Shown: positions 1 through 9,439 of the stretch, in pieces | How the letters are laid out: every line of letters starts with the position of its first letter | How positions within the stretch are numbered: position 1 is the stretch's first letter | DNA from: Paenibacillus sp. BIC5C1 | GTDB lineage: Bacteria > Bacillota > Bacilli > Paenibacillales > Paenibacillaceae | DNA length: 64,000 bases | Direction: 5' to 3' | NCBI RefSeq assembly: GCF_032399705.1 | Contig: NZ_CP135922.1 | Span: forward strand, 1,674,001 to 1,738,000 | Notes under the pieces: model-generated | The model's database searches: none | What the model saw: only the letters and a program-made list of their open reading frames with translations | Told to the model about the DNA's origin: nothing | Position numbers and translations under genes: made by a program

Positions 1-440
1 AGCAGTACCCGCTTGCCGGCAAGCATATTCCAGAAGCGGGGCACCTGAGCGAGTTCCCGATTGACACAGGCATGGCAAGTTAGTGTCGGAGCGATGCCAA
101 AATGCGCGAACACCGTATCGGTCAGCTGTCTTTTGAGATGCTCCGGGGCTTTGATGGTACTGTCCCCGTGAGGAAGAACACCTACGATATCTGCCCGTTG
201 CAAGGAAGCGGCAACCTCGTCCCGAAGCTGCAGATTAGGTAGACGCAGTCCTTTTTGCCCCAGATTAGCTTTGATAGCCCATCGTTCCTGCAGAACCTGT
301 TCCGTACTCCAGACTGTTTCCTGGGACATGACGATATTCTCCCCATCGCCCACACGGACCAGAGAGAAGGGACGCTTATCCCTCACGGCCGCTTCAAGTT
401 GATCCAGCACACCATCCATTTCAAGATAGATTGGACTCAT
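1..440 (-). CDS. GT-D fold glycosyltransferase, partial (runs off left edge)
   Basis: Reading the minus strand from an ATG at 440 gives an open frame that leaves the window at base 1. The N-terminus MSPIYLEMDGVLDQLEAAV is followed by FSLVRVGDGEN, the motif typical of GT-D fold glycosyltransferases (SP_1767/DUF1792 type) that extend O-glycans on surface proteins. The start has a perfect AAGGAGG upstream (451-457). It is divergent from the glycan genes to its right and probably belongs to the same glycosylation locus. About 146 codons are visible, so the C-terminal half is missing only because the window ends. The family call rests on one motif and on context. Confidence 0.7.
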   Translation of the reverse strand, partial: MSPIYLEMDGVLDQLEAAVRDKRPFSLVRVGDGENIVMSQETVWSTEQVLQERWAIKANLGQKGLRLPNLQLRDEVAASLQRADIVGVLPHGDSTIKAPEHLKRQLTDTVFAHFGIAPTLTCHACVNRELAQVPRFWNMLAGKRVL

Positions 441-795
441 TGTGGTATAAGGCCTCCTTTGAAAATTCAATTGCTCTATTCTATGTTGCGGCTTCGGCAA
501 CGTTTTGTGCGTTCGACCCGCAGGGCGCATCTTCGGTTATATATCAATCTGCTTTCGAGACCGGAAAGTGTTGATGGGCTTATGTAAAAGCTGATTTATG
601 CAAGAACCCGTGCAAGTGTCCGGACCAGTTCTATTATTTTTTCATACGTTATAGAGTCGGCTGGATTGGAGAGAGAGCTTCTGTATAGCAGTTTCGGGCT
701 GACGGAGGCATTTTTGGCGTGGAAAGGGCTGTAAAAACTATGAAAATAGTCTGATTGAATTGAAAGAAGTTCACAGAAGGATGAGGAGGAAGGGT
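441..795. other. divergent intergenic region
   Basis: This 355-bp AT-rich gap lies between divergently transcribed glycan genes. I expect promoters for both directions, but I cannot assign a clear -35/-10 pair. No gene is supported here. Confidence 0.5.
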
Positions 796-1485
796 ATGTC
801 CAGAAAAGTGGTTATTGAGATCAATTTCAACAATTACGGAATGGACCCGCAGCGCTTGACAAGAGAGTGGCTGGAGCGGCGAATGAGCATTTTCCGTACT
901 TTCACCCTTCATTGTCTTAAGGCGCAGACGAATCAGGATTTTCTGACGGTGGTGAAGCTGTCCAAGGAATCGGGGGACTTGATGCAAGAGATTTTAGCTG
1001 AGCAGGAGCCGCTGCCATCCAATATTCGTTTTGGAACAACCATCGAAAGTGTGCGGGCTATCCTGGCTTATGCAGAGGGGGCAGAGGATATCTATATAGC
1101 ACGACTGGATTCGGACGATCTGTATCACAGGACCTTTGTTCAGCAGCTTTATGACGTGAAGCCGCAGCCCGGAACGATGGCACTCATCAACCAGAATGGA
1201 TACTTGTGGGACAGCGTGAATCATGAGATGGCTCCAGCGTTTCACCGTTCCCCACAGTTCTATGTTTACCTGTATAAAACGGCTGAGTACGCTGTGGGAT
1301 ACCGGGTGAAGCTGCCGGGCCGGGGAACACATGGCAATGTCATTGAGCTGCCGCATGAACTGCTGGCTCCGCGCAATTACGTGAATATTGTGCATTCCAA
1401 CAATACATCCATCAAAAAAGTACCACCGAAAGACCGATTGAGCCGGGAAGAGATGGCTGCGGTATTACGCGAATTCATGATTTGA
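796..1485 (+). CDS. putative rhamnosyltransferase-like glycosyltransferase
   Basis: The protein (229 aa) starts MSRKVVIEINFNNYGMD. I chose ATG 796 because GAGGAGGA lies just upstream (783-790); an upstream in-frame start at 760 has no ribosome site. The RLDSDD motif at residues 103-108 is the metal and nucleotide-sugar binding DxD of GT-A folds. The overall layout matches the 'putative rhamnosyl transferase' family, which has GT2-like N-terminal strands followed by a short C-terminal helix region. It is the first gene of a co-directional run with a PseB-like dehydratase and a sugar dehydrogenase, so a cytoplasmic role in building a surface or flagellar glycan is likely. The sugar transferred is not known. 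Confidence 0.65.
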   Translation: MSRKVVIEINFNNYGMDPQRLTREWLERRMSIFRTFTLHCLKAQTNQDFLTVVKLSKESGDLMQEILAEQEPLPSNIRFGTTIESVRAILAYAEGAEDIYIARLDSDDLYHRTFVQQLYDVKPQPGTMALINQNGYLWDSVNHEMAPAFHRSPQFYVYLYKTAEYAVGYRVKLPGRGTHGNVIELPHELLAPRNYVNIVHSNNTSIKKVPPKDRLSREEMAAVLREFMI

Positions 1486-1502
1486 ACAAGGAGGGATTCA
1501 CC

Positions 1503-2492
1503 ATGATTAAAGGACAAACGATTCTGATCACCGGAGGCACGGGCTCCTGGGGGCAAAAGCTGACCGAGGTACTGCTGGAACAGAATCCAGCCGAGATTCG
1601 GATTCTCTCGCGTAATGAGTACGCCCAGATAACGATGCAGCGGGATTTCGGTCATGATGAACGTTTGCGTTTTGTCATTGGGGACATTCGCGACTATCGG
1701 GCTGTGGAGGAAGCTTGTCGCGGGGTTGATGTTCTTTTCCATCTGGCTGCACTGAAACACGTCCCGGTATGCGAGGATCAGCCGGATGAAGCGTTCAAGA
1801 CCAACGTCATCGGCACGCAAAATATTATTCGTGCTGCGATTCACATGCAGGTTGCCAAAGTCATTGATGTCTCCACCGACAAGGCGGTAGATCCGATTAA
1901 CGTGTACGGCATGACCAAGGCTTTGGGGGAAAAGATGATGATTCGTGCCAATGGGCTGAGCGAGTCCACCCGTTTTGTGTGTATTCGCGGGGGCAATGTG
2001 CTCGGGACCAGCGGCAGTGTCGTTCCGTTGTTCCGTCGTCAGATTGATGAAGGCAAGAGCCTGACCATTACGGACAAAGGCATGACCCGCTTTTTCCTGA
2101 CGCGGACGGAAGCTATTCATTTGTTGCTGAAGGCGGCTGAGGCAGCCGTGGGCGGCGAGACTTTTGTAATGAAAATGAAGGCCTGCAAAATGACGGATCT
2201 GGCTTCGGTCATGCTGGAACAGGCAGGTCGTCCGGCTCACGACTATAAAGTAACCGGGATTCGACCAGGCGAAAAATTGCATGAAGTACTCATTTCTCCC
2301 TTTGAGGCACCACGTACCTACAAATATGACGAACAATATTATGTAATTTTGCCACAGGAACCGGACAAGCGCCTGACAGATCCATACAATGGGCTGCCTC
2401 GCGTGACCTTTTCCGAGTATCGTTCAGACAGCGCAATGATGAACCGTTCCGCTATTGCCCAATTTTTACGTGCAGGCGGCTTTATTCATTAA
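1503..2492 (+). CDS. PseB/CapD-like nucleotide-sugar 4,6-dehydratase
   Basis: The protein (329 aa) is an extended short-chain dehydrogenase. The NAD(P)-binding motif TGGTGSWG is at residues 10-17. STDK at 124-127 and YGMTK at 135-139 carry the catalytic Asp/Lys and Tyr/Lys of the UDP-GlcNAc inverting 4,6-dehydratase (PseB) and CapD/FnlA group. These enzymes start synthesis of pseudaminic acid or UDP-6-deoxy sugars used in flagellin and capsule glycans. ATG 1503 follows AAGGAGG by seven bases, which favours it over an in-frame codon at 1482 inside the preceding gene. The exact product cannot be told from sequence alone because no PseC or PseH partner is visible here. Confidence 0.75.
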   Translation: MIKGQTILITGGTGSWGQKLTEVLLEQNPAEIRILSRNEYAQITMQRDFGHDERLRFVIGDIRDYRAVEEACRGVDVLFHLAALKHVPVCEDQPDEAFKTNVIGTQNIIRAAIHMQVAKVIDVSTDKAVDPINVYGMTKALGEKMMIRANGLSESTRFVCIRGGNVLGTSGSVVPLFRRQIDEGKSLTITDKGMTRFFLTRTEAIHLLLKAAEAAVGGETFVMKMKACKMTDLASVMLEQAGRPAHDYKVTGIRPGEKLHEVLISPFEAPRTYKYDEQYYVILPQEPDKRLTDPYNGLPRVTFSEYRSDSAMMNRSAIAQFLRAGGFIH

Positions 2493-2526
2493 TAGAAGGG
2501 AGGCGGACCGTTTGGAGGTGGAAGGA

Positions 2527-4104
2527 ATGGTAGAGGGCAGCAAGAACGAAGGGAATAAGGAAACAGAGGAACGTACCACGCTTCAAAACATAAACAACCG
2601 CTCCCTGAAAGCCGCCGTCATTGGTCTTGGGTATGTCGGGTTACCGATGGCGGTGGAGATGGCACAGGCTGGGTATCAGGTGCAAGGAATTGACATCGAT
2701 GGGGCGAAAGTGGCTAAGCTGCGTGCCGGGAAATCGTACGTGATCGGCATTGAAGATAAGGTTGTGCAATCCCTTGCTCAGGCTGGATTATTGATGGCGG
2801 GGACCGATTTCGCAGCGGTAGGGCAGGCGGATGTGATTGTTATCTGTGTGCCTACGCCTTTGACTGCGGAGCACCAGCCGGACATTTCATTTATCGCTGC
2901 AGCAGTGGATGGGATAACGCCTTATCTTCAGGAGGACTGCCTTGTCATTTTGGAGAGTACTACGTATCCCGGCACCACCGAGGAGCGTGTGAAGCAGCCA
3001 ATCGAAGCTGCAAAAGGGTGGAAAGTAGGGCAGCAGTTCCATGTCTGTTATTCTCCAGAACGGGTAGATCCCGGAAGTGTGCATTACGGGGTGAAAAATA
3101 CACCGAAGATCATTGGCGGCTCCACGCCAGCCTGTCTATCCTATGGAAAAGCATTCTACGGTTCGTTCCTGAACGAGATCGTTCCCGTCAGTTCAACGAC
3201 AGTGGCGGAGACGGCAAAGTTGTTCGAAAATACGTTTCGCAGCGTGAACATCGCGCTCGTGAACGAACTGACACCCGCCTGTGAGCAAATGGGTGTGAAC
3301 ATCTGGGAGGTGCTGGACGCTGCAGCAACCAAGCCGTTCGGTTATATGCCGTTCTATCCGGGTCCGGGTATTGGTGGACACTGCATTCCAATTGACCCGA
3401 TCTATCTGTCCTGGGCCGCAGGCCGTCAGGGATCGGAGCTGCAATTCATTTCGCTAGCGGATGCGACCAATCGGCAAATGCCGGAAAGAGTAGTAAAGCG
3501 TGCCGCAGAGCTGCTCCAACAGAACGGTTCGTCGATGCAGAGAGCTCGAATTGTGTTGGCGGGTATGGCGTACAAAAAAGATATCGACGATCTGCGTGAA
3601 TCGCCAGCGCTGGATGTCTATAGACTGCTTTGTGAAGCAGGGGCAGACGTCGTCTTCACCGACCCGATGGTGCCTGTATTTCGTAAGGAGGATGGCACGG
3701 TTGCTCATGCTCAACCCGCATCACCTGAACTATGGGCCAGGGCGGATCTGGTAATGATTACGACAGATCATACGGACTTCAATTATCAGGAGATGGCGGA
3801 TCATGCCAGGATGATCTTTGATACACGCAATGCCACAGCCGGATGTGTTGGTGGAAATATCGTGGTGCTTGGACAACCGGTTCGACCGGAAGTAAACGTC
3901 GTGCAGGACACCAAGGAAGAACATGAAATACAAATTCACGAAAACATGCGAGTGTCTCGGACGAAGGATGGGGAAAAGCAGGGACACACCGAATCTATCC
4001 AGTCAGACAATGAGGCAAATGTTAAAGCACACATTGAAACGACCATCGAAACAACCAACGAACACTCGCACGAAAATTCTGGAGGCAGCCATGGCAAATC
4101 ATGA
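2527..4104 (+). CDS. UDP-sugar 6-dehydrogenase (WecC/WbpA type) with low-complexity tail
   Basis: The protein (525 aa) shows the dinucleotide-binding GLGYVGLP at residues 33-40 and the catalytic cysteine at residue 286 in GGHCIPIDP, typical of UDP-N-acetyl-mannosamine/glucosamine dehydrogenases. These make uronic acid sugar nucleotides for surface polysaccharides. ATG 2527 has GGAGGTG six bases upstream; an earlier in-frame start at 2455 lies inside the preceding gene. Two oddities: the first ~27 residues are hydrophilic and precede the Rossmann fold, and the last ~65 residues are a His/Glu/Thr-rich, probably disordered tail not seen in the family. The 3' end overlaps the next gene by 14 bp, suggesting translational coupling. 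Confidence 0.8.
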   Translation: MVEGSKNEGNKETEERTTLQNINNRSLKAAVIGLGYVGLPMAVEMAQAGYQVQGIDIDGAKVAKLRAGKSYVIGIEDKVVQSLAQAGLLMAGTDFAAVGQADVIVICVPTPLTAEHQPDISFIAAAVDGITPYLQEDCLVILESTTYPGTTEERVKQPIEAAKGWKVGQQFHVCYSPERVDPGSVHYGVKNTPKIIGGSTPACLSYGKAFYGSFLNEIVPVSSTTVAETAKLFENTFRSVNIALVNELTPACEQMGVNIWEVLDAAATKPFGYMPFYPGPGIGGHCIPIDPIYLSWAAGRQGSELQFISLADATNRQMPERVVKRAAELLQQNGSSMQRARIVLAGMAYKKDIDDLRESPALDVYRLLCEAGADVVFTDPMVPVFRKEDGTVAHAQPASPELWARADLVMITTDHTDFNYQEMADHARMIFDTRNATAGCVGGNIVVLGQPVRPEVNVVQDTKEEHEIQIHENMRVSRTKDGEKQGHTESIQSDNEANVKAHIETTIETTNEHSHENSGGSHGKS

Positions 4105-4849
4105 CCGAGTGAGCGAACGTTATTATGGCGAGATCAATTCGGAGGAATCGCACGAAGCCACACGTACCCGTGTTCACTGGATGTGCCGCGAAGCAACAGG
4201 CAAACGAATTCTGGATGTCGGATGCAGTCAGGGCATCACTTCCATTTTGCTGGCGCGTGAAGGGTTTCGTGTTACAGGTATTGATCTGGAGGAAGAAAGT
4301 ATCCGGTATGCACAGGGAGAGCTCGCCAAAGAGTCCAGACCTGTTCGAAGCAATGTCAATTTCCGGATGCTGGACATTACGCAATGGAAAGTAAAGACCA
4401 CCTTTGACACCGTGCTGCTTGGAGAAGTTCTGGAGCATTTTGCCCATCCAGAGACGTTATTGATCCAAATTCATCGGCTGCTGCAAGAGGAAGGAACCCT
4501 GATTGTAACTGTTCCGTACGGTTACCATCCGTTCTATGATCACAAGCAAACGTTCTATGCAGGAAACCTGGCGATGTGTCTGATGCCGTATTTTGAAGTC
4601 TTGAAGCTGGAAGTTCATCATAAATATCTATGTTGCGTGGCACGCAAAAGACGGAAAACGCAGCTTCATATGTCACCCACTCTTAATCAGCTGACAGAAT
4701 GGATGGAGCTGGATCATGTGCATTTTGCCGAGGTGGAGCAACAGCATCTGCGCGTCATGAAGCAGCGCAAAAAGGCGTTGGACAGTGCGGTGGAGCAGGT
4801 TAAACGGCTGCGTTTTCAGGATAATGGGGCGGGAAATGTAGAAGCGTAA
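4091..4849 (+). CDS. SAM-dependent class I methyltransferase
   Basis: The protein (252 aa) has motif I, ILDVGCSQG, near residues 40-48. The acidic residue of motif II is in VTGIDLEEE, and a DTVLLGEVLEH motif IV stretch follows, as in methyltransferases of the Methyltransf_11/25 type. The C-terminal ~50 residues are charged and helical, perhaps a coiled coil. The start at 4091 has GGAGGC upstream and lies inside the end of the sugar dehydrogenase gene, so the two are probably translated together. In this setting it may methylate a glycan sugar, but that is inference. An in-frame extension to 3923 would lie entirely within the dehydrogenase gene and is rejected. Confidence 0.75.
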   Translation: MANHDRVSERYYGEINSEESHEATRTRVHWMCREATGKRILDVGCSQGITSILLAREGFRVTGIDLEEESIRYAQGELAKESRPVRSNVNFRMLDITQWKVKTTFDTVLLGEVLEHFAHPETLLIQIHRLLQEEGTLIVTVPYGYHPFYDHKQTFYAGNLAMCLMPYFEVLKLEVHHKYLCCVARKRRKTQLHMSPTLNQLTEWMELDHVHFAEVEQQHLRVMKQRKKALDSAVEQVKRLRFQDNGAGNVEA

Positions 4850-4989
4850 TGGATGGAAGTTGGATGAAGTTGAAGCATGAGAATGAAGGCCAGGGATGAG
4901 AAGGCAAGAAAGGAAGAAAAGTGATAAGTAGAAAAAAAGCATGGATATAACACAACTAAGTGCGTGTATGACAGGAAGGGGCTTAAACC

Positions 4990-6108
4990 GTGATCACCAT
5001 CAGTCTGTGTATGATTGTGAAGAACGAACAATGCACACTTGCGCGCTGTTTCGACTCGGTCGCCGGCATCGCGGACGAGATCGTGATTGTAGATACCGGT
5101 TCATCCGACCGTACCATGGAGATTGCTGCGCAATATACCGACCGGGTCTACACGTATGAATGGAAGGATGATTTCGCCGCAGCGCGGAATTATTCATTCG
5201 ATCTGGCCACACAGGAATATATCCTGTGGCTGGATGCGGATGATGTGATGCTGCCCGCGGAACGGGCGAAGCTTGAAAGGCTGAAGCAGCAGCTTCCGTC
5301 CGGCGGTGAGACGGCGGCTGTGATCCTGGGCTATACGCTGGCCGAGGGGCCGGAGGGAAGTCCGCTCGTGACGGACCGACGGTTGCGCCTCGTCAAGCGG
5401 GAAGCGGGATGCCGCTGGCATGGCCGGCTGCACGAGCAGTTAGGCTTCCCGCGGAGCGGTGTCATTACGGCAGATATTGCCGTCACGCACCGCCGCGAAG
5501 CGGGTCATCATTCGGCGCGAAACGTGCGCATCCTGCGCAAATGGATCGCCGAAGAGGGCGCAGCCCAGGGACGCCTGCTGTTCTATTATGCAGGCGAATG
5601 TTACGACCGCCAGCGTTATGCGGCGGCGGTTCGGACGTACGAGAAGCTGCTGCTGGAGCCGAGCGGTTATCGCGAGGATCGGCTCATCGCCTGCGCACGA
5701 CTGGCGGAATGTTATGAGCGGCTTGGCGAGCCGGGCCGGAAGCTGGGTGCACTGCTGCAGTCCTTTCAATTCGACCTGCCGCATGCCGACTTCTGCTGCG
5801 CCATCGCTGCCTGTTTCCAGGAGCGGCAGGAGCTGGTCTCCGCCATCTACTGGTATATGCAAGCGCTCGATGTCAGCAGCCGCGATCCGGGTCTTCGTCC
5901 CATGCCTGCGGCATGCCGCACATGGCTGCCCCACGCACGGCTCTCCCTTTGCTACGCTCACATGGGAAACTGGGAGCACGCGCTTCTGCATAACAGCAAA
6001 GCAAGGGAGTATCTGCCAAATGACCCCGGCCTGCTCGCCAATTCGCAGAAGCTTGAAGCGGTGGTGAGTAAGGGGAACAGCGGCTTGGAAGAGAAAGAGA
6101 AAGAGTAG
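4990..6108 (+). CDS. GT2 family glycosyltransferase with TPR-like C-terminus
   Basis: The protein (372 aa) begins ITISLCMIVKNE, followed by IVDTGSSDRT and LDADD (residues 81-85), the core of GT2 enzymes of the SunS/'TPR-domain glycosyltransferase' group. The C-terminal ~180 residues contain repeated helical pairs (YAAAVRTYEKLL, YWYMQALDVSS, WEHALLHNSKA) like tetratricopeptide repeats. The start is GTG 4990 behind AGGAAGGGG. GC content is higher than in the genes upstream. It closes the glycan cluster and is followed by a strong terminator. Its acceptor is probably a peptide or glycan on the cell surface or flagellum, by context only. Confidence 0.75.
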   Translation: MITISLCMIVKNEQCTLARCFDSVAGIADEIVIVDTGSSDRTMEIAAQYTDRVYTYEWKDDFAAARNYSFDLATQEYILWLDADDVMLPAERAKLERLKQQLPSGGETAAVILGYTLAEGPEGSPLVTDRRLRLVKREAGCRWHGRLHEQLGFPRSGVITADIAVTHRREAGHHSARNVRILRKWIAEEGAAQGRLLFYYAGECYDRQRYAAAVRTYEKLLLEPSGYREDRLIACARLAECYERLGEPGRKLGALLQSFQFDLPHADFCCAIAACFQERQELVSAIYWYMQALDVSSRDPGLRPMPAACRTWLPHARLSLCYAHMGNWEHALLHNSKAREYLPNDPGLLANSQKLEAVVSKGNSGLEEKEKE

Positions 6109-6137
6109 TGTTGATCTGATCTAGAGGTGGAAGAAGA

Positions 6138-6190
6138 GCAGCCCCGCTTGCCATGAGAGTCGGCGAGCGGGGCTGCTTATTTGTGTTTTT
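6138..6190 (+). terminator. Rho-independent terminator after glycan cluster
   Basis: The 11-bp arms GCAGCCCCGCT (6138-6148) and AGCGGGGCTGC (6166-6176) form a GC-rich hairpin followed by a T-rich run. It can also serve the convergent gene on the minus strand. Confidence 0.85.
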
Positions 6191-6710
6191 ATTTTTCGGG
6201 TGCCAGGCATCGAACGTACTGGTCCTTCATGCGCAGGCTTTGGCATGCCCAGCCCCGGCCGTCATAGATTTCTTCATCGATGTTTAGCGTAATGGTTTCA
6301 TCTACATACTCATTCCAGTTTTCGATTCGGAGGGTATTTTCACTTTTCCATTCCAAATGGTTATGTCCATGGTACTCGGCGCGATATATGTTTTTTACGA
6401 TGGAATCATTAAGAGCGTTCGTTTTCTTCACATCGACCCAGATTGTGACTCCGCCAGCTGCACCACCATAAGGCACACCGTAAATCTCGGCGGTATATTC
6501 TCCGTTCCGTGAAGGCATGGAGTAGCTCAAATCTCCTTGTTTGGAACGATCAAACGTGGAGAAGTAAGGGCGAAGCCAGAAATACAGGAATACAGCGGCA
6601 AACAGGACAAAAATCAATATCGAAAATGTGGTGAATATCGGGTGTCGGCGTATCCACGATTTTGGTGGTGAGATGTTTGAAGAGTCAATAGCATGTGCAT
6701 GTTGTTTCAT
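6189..6710 (-). CDS. DUF5412-like single-pass membrane protein
   Basis: The protein (173 aa) has a short cytoplasmic N-terminus, one hydrophobic helix around residues 30-50 (IFTTFSILIFVLFAAVFLYF), then an extracellular domain with YTAEIYGVPYGGAAGG and a W/N-rich stretch. This arrangement matches small DUF5412 proteins of Bacillota, whose function is unknown. The start at 6710 is chosen because AAAGGAGGT lies upstream; the longer in-frame start at 6779 has none. It converges on the glycan cluster and is likely a single-gene unit. Confidence 0.6.
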   Translation of the reverse strand: MKQHAHAIDSSNISPPKSWIRRHPIFTTFSILIFVLFAAVFLYFWLRPYFSTFDRSKQGDLSYSMPSRNGEYTAEIYGVPYGGAAGGVTIWVDVKKTNALNDSIVKNIYRAEYHGHNHLEWKSENTLRIENWNEYVDETITLNIDEEIYDGRGWACQSLRMKDQYVRCLAPEK

Positions 6711-6887
6711 AATAAGTTCAACCTCCTTTATGAGGTGCGAATTTGATATGTATTTAGGATCTTTTCTATAGTAAATCATTCATTGATGATATCATATTGA
6801 TGATTGAAATTAATAACAAATAAGTGGAATAATTCTAGTTGTAATGGGGAATTTGATCTTATTTAAAGTAGAATAATTTGTAAAGCT

Positions 6888-7208
6888 TTGATTAACTGGC
6901 TTTTGTTCCTGAAGGGTGCTGACAAATCTAACTGGGAGGTGCTGCAAATGAATGAACCTACATTGAAGAAAGCGATGGATACGCTGGAGTTTCTGAGTCA
7001 AGATCGTGAGGCGCGTCGCTTGTATGAAGAACGGCAGAAGTATTTGCACGATGAAGCCTCGATGATTGAATGGGCTACGGAAAAGGGATTAGCGGAAGGT
7101 GAAAAAAGAAAGGCGATTGAAATAGCTAAAAATATGCTTTCATTCGGCATTGAAGTTTCAATCATTGCCAAAACGAGTGGTCTAACGGAATCTGAGGTTG
7201 AGCGCTAA
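6888..7208 (+). pseudogene. C-terminal remnant of an Rpn/PD-(D/E)XK family transposase-nuclease
   Basis: The frame reads WEVLQMNEPTLKKAMDTLEFLSQD, then ARRLYEERQKYLHDEASMIEWA, and ends AIEIAKNMLSFGIEVSIIAKTSGLTESEVER. This is the highly characteristic C-terminal third of Rpn-family (recombination-promoting nuclease, formerly 'putative transposase') proteins. The PD-(D/E)XK catalytic domain of about 200 residues is absent and no ATG with a ribosome site is present, only an in-frame TTG. I call it a 5'-deleted remnant. A terminator hairpin follows. Confidence 0.7.
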
Positions 7209-7234
7209 AAGATTAGCAAATGAACTTTAAATCC

Positions 7235-7277
7235 AAACAATCGTCTTGTCCCCAAAAGGGCAGGCGGTTGTTTTTTT
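7235..7277 (+). terminator. Rho-independent terminator
   Basis: An imperfect hairpin (arms around 7235-7252 and 7258-7272, loop CCAAAA) is followed by seven T residues, immediately downstream of the Rpn remnant. Confidence 0.65.
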
Positions 7278-7558
7278 AATTTACTGGAATGCTCAATCAC
7301 ACCTGATTCTACTTGCTTTCTTTCCGATCACTTAGGTGATGCCGTTGTTACACATTTGCCAAAGATCGTTTTACAGTAAAACGCGGTTGCTCATTCGGGG
7401 CTGGGCCGTTAAACTAAAGGGAGCGGCGTTTGCTTGACGGACAAGTCATGAGAACGCCATTTTGTTGTCAAGGATGCGGTATAAGCCGCTTTCGGATGTC
7501 AGAATCGGATCGGACCAAGCTGGTGGAAGAACACCGGTGATAAGTAAGGAGTCTTTAC
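7278..7558. other. recQ upstream region
   Basis: About 280 bp without a gene. It must carry the recQ promoter, but I cannot pick a convincing -35/-10 pair. A ribosome site TAAGGAG lies at 7544-7550. Confidence 0.4.
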
Positions 7559-9439
7559 ATGAGTGTGCAAACACCTACATTAGAAGAAGCGCAGGGTCTC
7601 CTGCAAAAATATTATGGCTACCCCGACTTCCGTGAGGGACAGAAAAAGATCGTAGCCAGCCTGCTCGAACGTGAAGATACACTGGGCATTATGCCAACCG
7701 GGGGCGGGAAATCGATCTGTTATCAGATCCCCGCTTTGTTATATTCGGGATTGACGCTTGTCGTCTCCCCGTTGATATCGCTTATGAAGGACCAGGTCGA
7801 TGCCTTGACCACGGCTGGTATTGCAGCCGCCTATATTAATAGTACGCTCAGCGGCAAAGAAGTGAATGATCGCATCCGCGCGGCGCAGCGCGGTGAGCTG
7901 AAGCTGCTCTATGTCGCGCCTGAGCGACTGGAGCTGGATTGGTTCCGCGAGGAGATGGGCTATTTGCCAATCTCGTGCGTTGCTGTGGATGAGGCCCACT
8001 GTGTGTCGCAGTGGGGGCATGATTTTCGGACAAGCTACCTGGCGGTAGCGCCGTTTGTGGACAGTTTGCCGGAGCGGCCGGTGGTTGCGGCCTTTACGGC
8101 TACAGCGACGCCCGAGGTTATGGGCGATATTCTGCGGCTGCTGCGTTTGCAGGACCCGCAGACGTATGTGACCGGACTTGGGCGGGATAATCTGGCGTTC
8201 AGCGTGCTGCGCGGCGAGAGCAAAAAAGACTTTGTCCTGAATTACGCGCGCGAGCACGCCAGCGAGCCGGGTATTGTGTACGCCGCGACCCGTAAGGACG
8301 TGGACGATCTGCATCAGCGTTTGCTGCAGGCGGGATTGCCAGCAGGACGCTATCATGCCGGGATGACGGACGATGAACGGGCCCAGAGCCAGGAAGCTTT
8401 TTTGTACGATGATATCCGGGTGATGGTGGCGACCAATGCGTTCGGGATGGGAATTGATAAATCGAACGTACGTTACGTTATTCATAACAGCATGCCGAAA
8501 AACATGGAAGCCTATGTGCAGGAAGCCGGTCGTGCGGGACGGGATGGAGAGCCGAGCCAGTGCATTTTGTTATTCGGGGCACAGGACATTATCACCCAGA
8601 AGTTTCTGATCGAGCAGAACCCGATGGAGGGTGACCGCAAGCAGAACGATTACCGGAAGCTGCAACAGATGGTGGATTACTGTTACACGACGCGCTGTCT
8701 GCGCAGTGCACAGCTGGATTATTTCGGTGAGGTGCATGAGGACAAGCCGTGCGGCATTTGCAGTTCATGTACGGACGACCGTGAGCTGGTGGATATGACG
8801 ATTGATGCGCAGAAAATATTCAGCTGCATTCACCGCATGCGTGAACGGTATGGTGTATCACTGGTCGCTTCGGTGCTCAAAGGCTCCCGTGCCAAAAAAG
8901 TACTTGATTACGGCTTCAACTCCCTGCCAACCTACGGCGTGATGGGTAATCGCACGGAACGTGAGATCGCCGAGATCATTAACGTGATGGTATCGGAAGG
9001 CTACCTGATGCTTTCCGAGGGGCAGTATCCGGTCGTTCGTTTGCAGCCACTGGCGGTGGAAGTGCTCAAAGGCCAGCGTGAAGTGATGCAGCGGGTGGTG
9101 CGCAAGACGGCGGCGACGGCTTCGGGTACGAACTATGGCGGACGTCGCGGACGCGACGCGATGCCATCTGCGGTTAACGAGACGGTATTTGAGCAGCTGC
9201 GTCTGATCCGTCGTGATCTGGCGGCGAAAGAACATGTGCCGTCGTACATTATTTTCAATGATGCGACCTTGCGCGAGATGAGTGTGGTATGTCCACAGAC
9301 GGAACGTGACATGCTGGATATTAAAGGGGTCGGTGAGGTCAAGTACCGCAAGTATGGGCTGCCTTTCCTTGAGTTTTTCCAGAAGCAAACGGGCGAAGAC
9401 GTGGATACGGATGATGATGCGTTTTACGAGTATGAGTGA
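7559..9439 (+). CDS. recQ: ATP-dependent DNA helicase RecQ
   Basis: The protein (626 aa) is a complete RecQ helicase. Walker A PTGGGKS is at residues 46-52, the DEAH box at 144-147, and helicase motif VI at [10 protein letters not shown]. The zinc-binding cysteines are in CYTTRCLR and CGICSSC, a winged-helix region follows, and a C-terminal HRDC domain (roughly 540-612, [13 protein letters not shown] to LPFLEFF) completes it. RecQ unwinds DNA 3' to 5' in recombination and fork repair in the cytoplasm. The start follows TAAGGAG by eight bases. Its length and domain order are usual for Bacillota RecQ; nothing indicates transfer. It stands alone, with 570 bp of non-coding DNA after it. Confidence 0.95.
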   Translation: MSVQTPTLEEAQGLLQKYYGYPDFREGQKKIVASLLEREDTLGIMPTGGGKSICYQIPALLYSGLTLVVSPLISLMKDQVDALTTAGIAAAYINSTLSGKEVNDRIRAAQRGELKLLYVAPERLELDWFREEMGYLPISCVAVDEAHCVSQWGHDFRTSYLAVAPFVDSLPERPVVAAFTATATPEVMGDILRLLRLQDPQTYVTGLGRDNLAFSVLRGESKKDFVLNYAREHASEPGIVYAATRKDVDDLHQRLLQAGLPAGRYHAGMTDDERAQSQEAFLYDDIRVMVATNAFGMGIDKSNVRYVIHNSMPKNMEAYVQEAGRAGRDGEPSQCILLFGAQDIITQKFLIEQNPMEGDRKQNDYRKLQQMVDYCYTTRCLRSAQLDYFGEVHEDKPCGICSSCTDDRELVDMTIDAQKIFSCIHRMRERYGVSLVASVLKGSRAKKVLDYGFNSLPTYGVMGNRTEREIAEIINVMVSEGYLMLSEGQYPVVRLQPLAVEVLKGQREVMQRVVRKTAATASGTNYGGRRGRDAMPSAVNETVFEQLRLIRRDLAAKEHVPSYIIFNDATLREMSVVCPQTERDMLDIKGVGEVKYRKYGLPFLEFFQKQTGEDVDTDDDAFYEYE

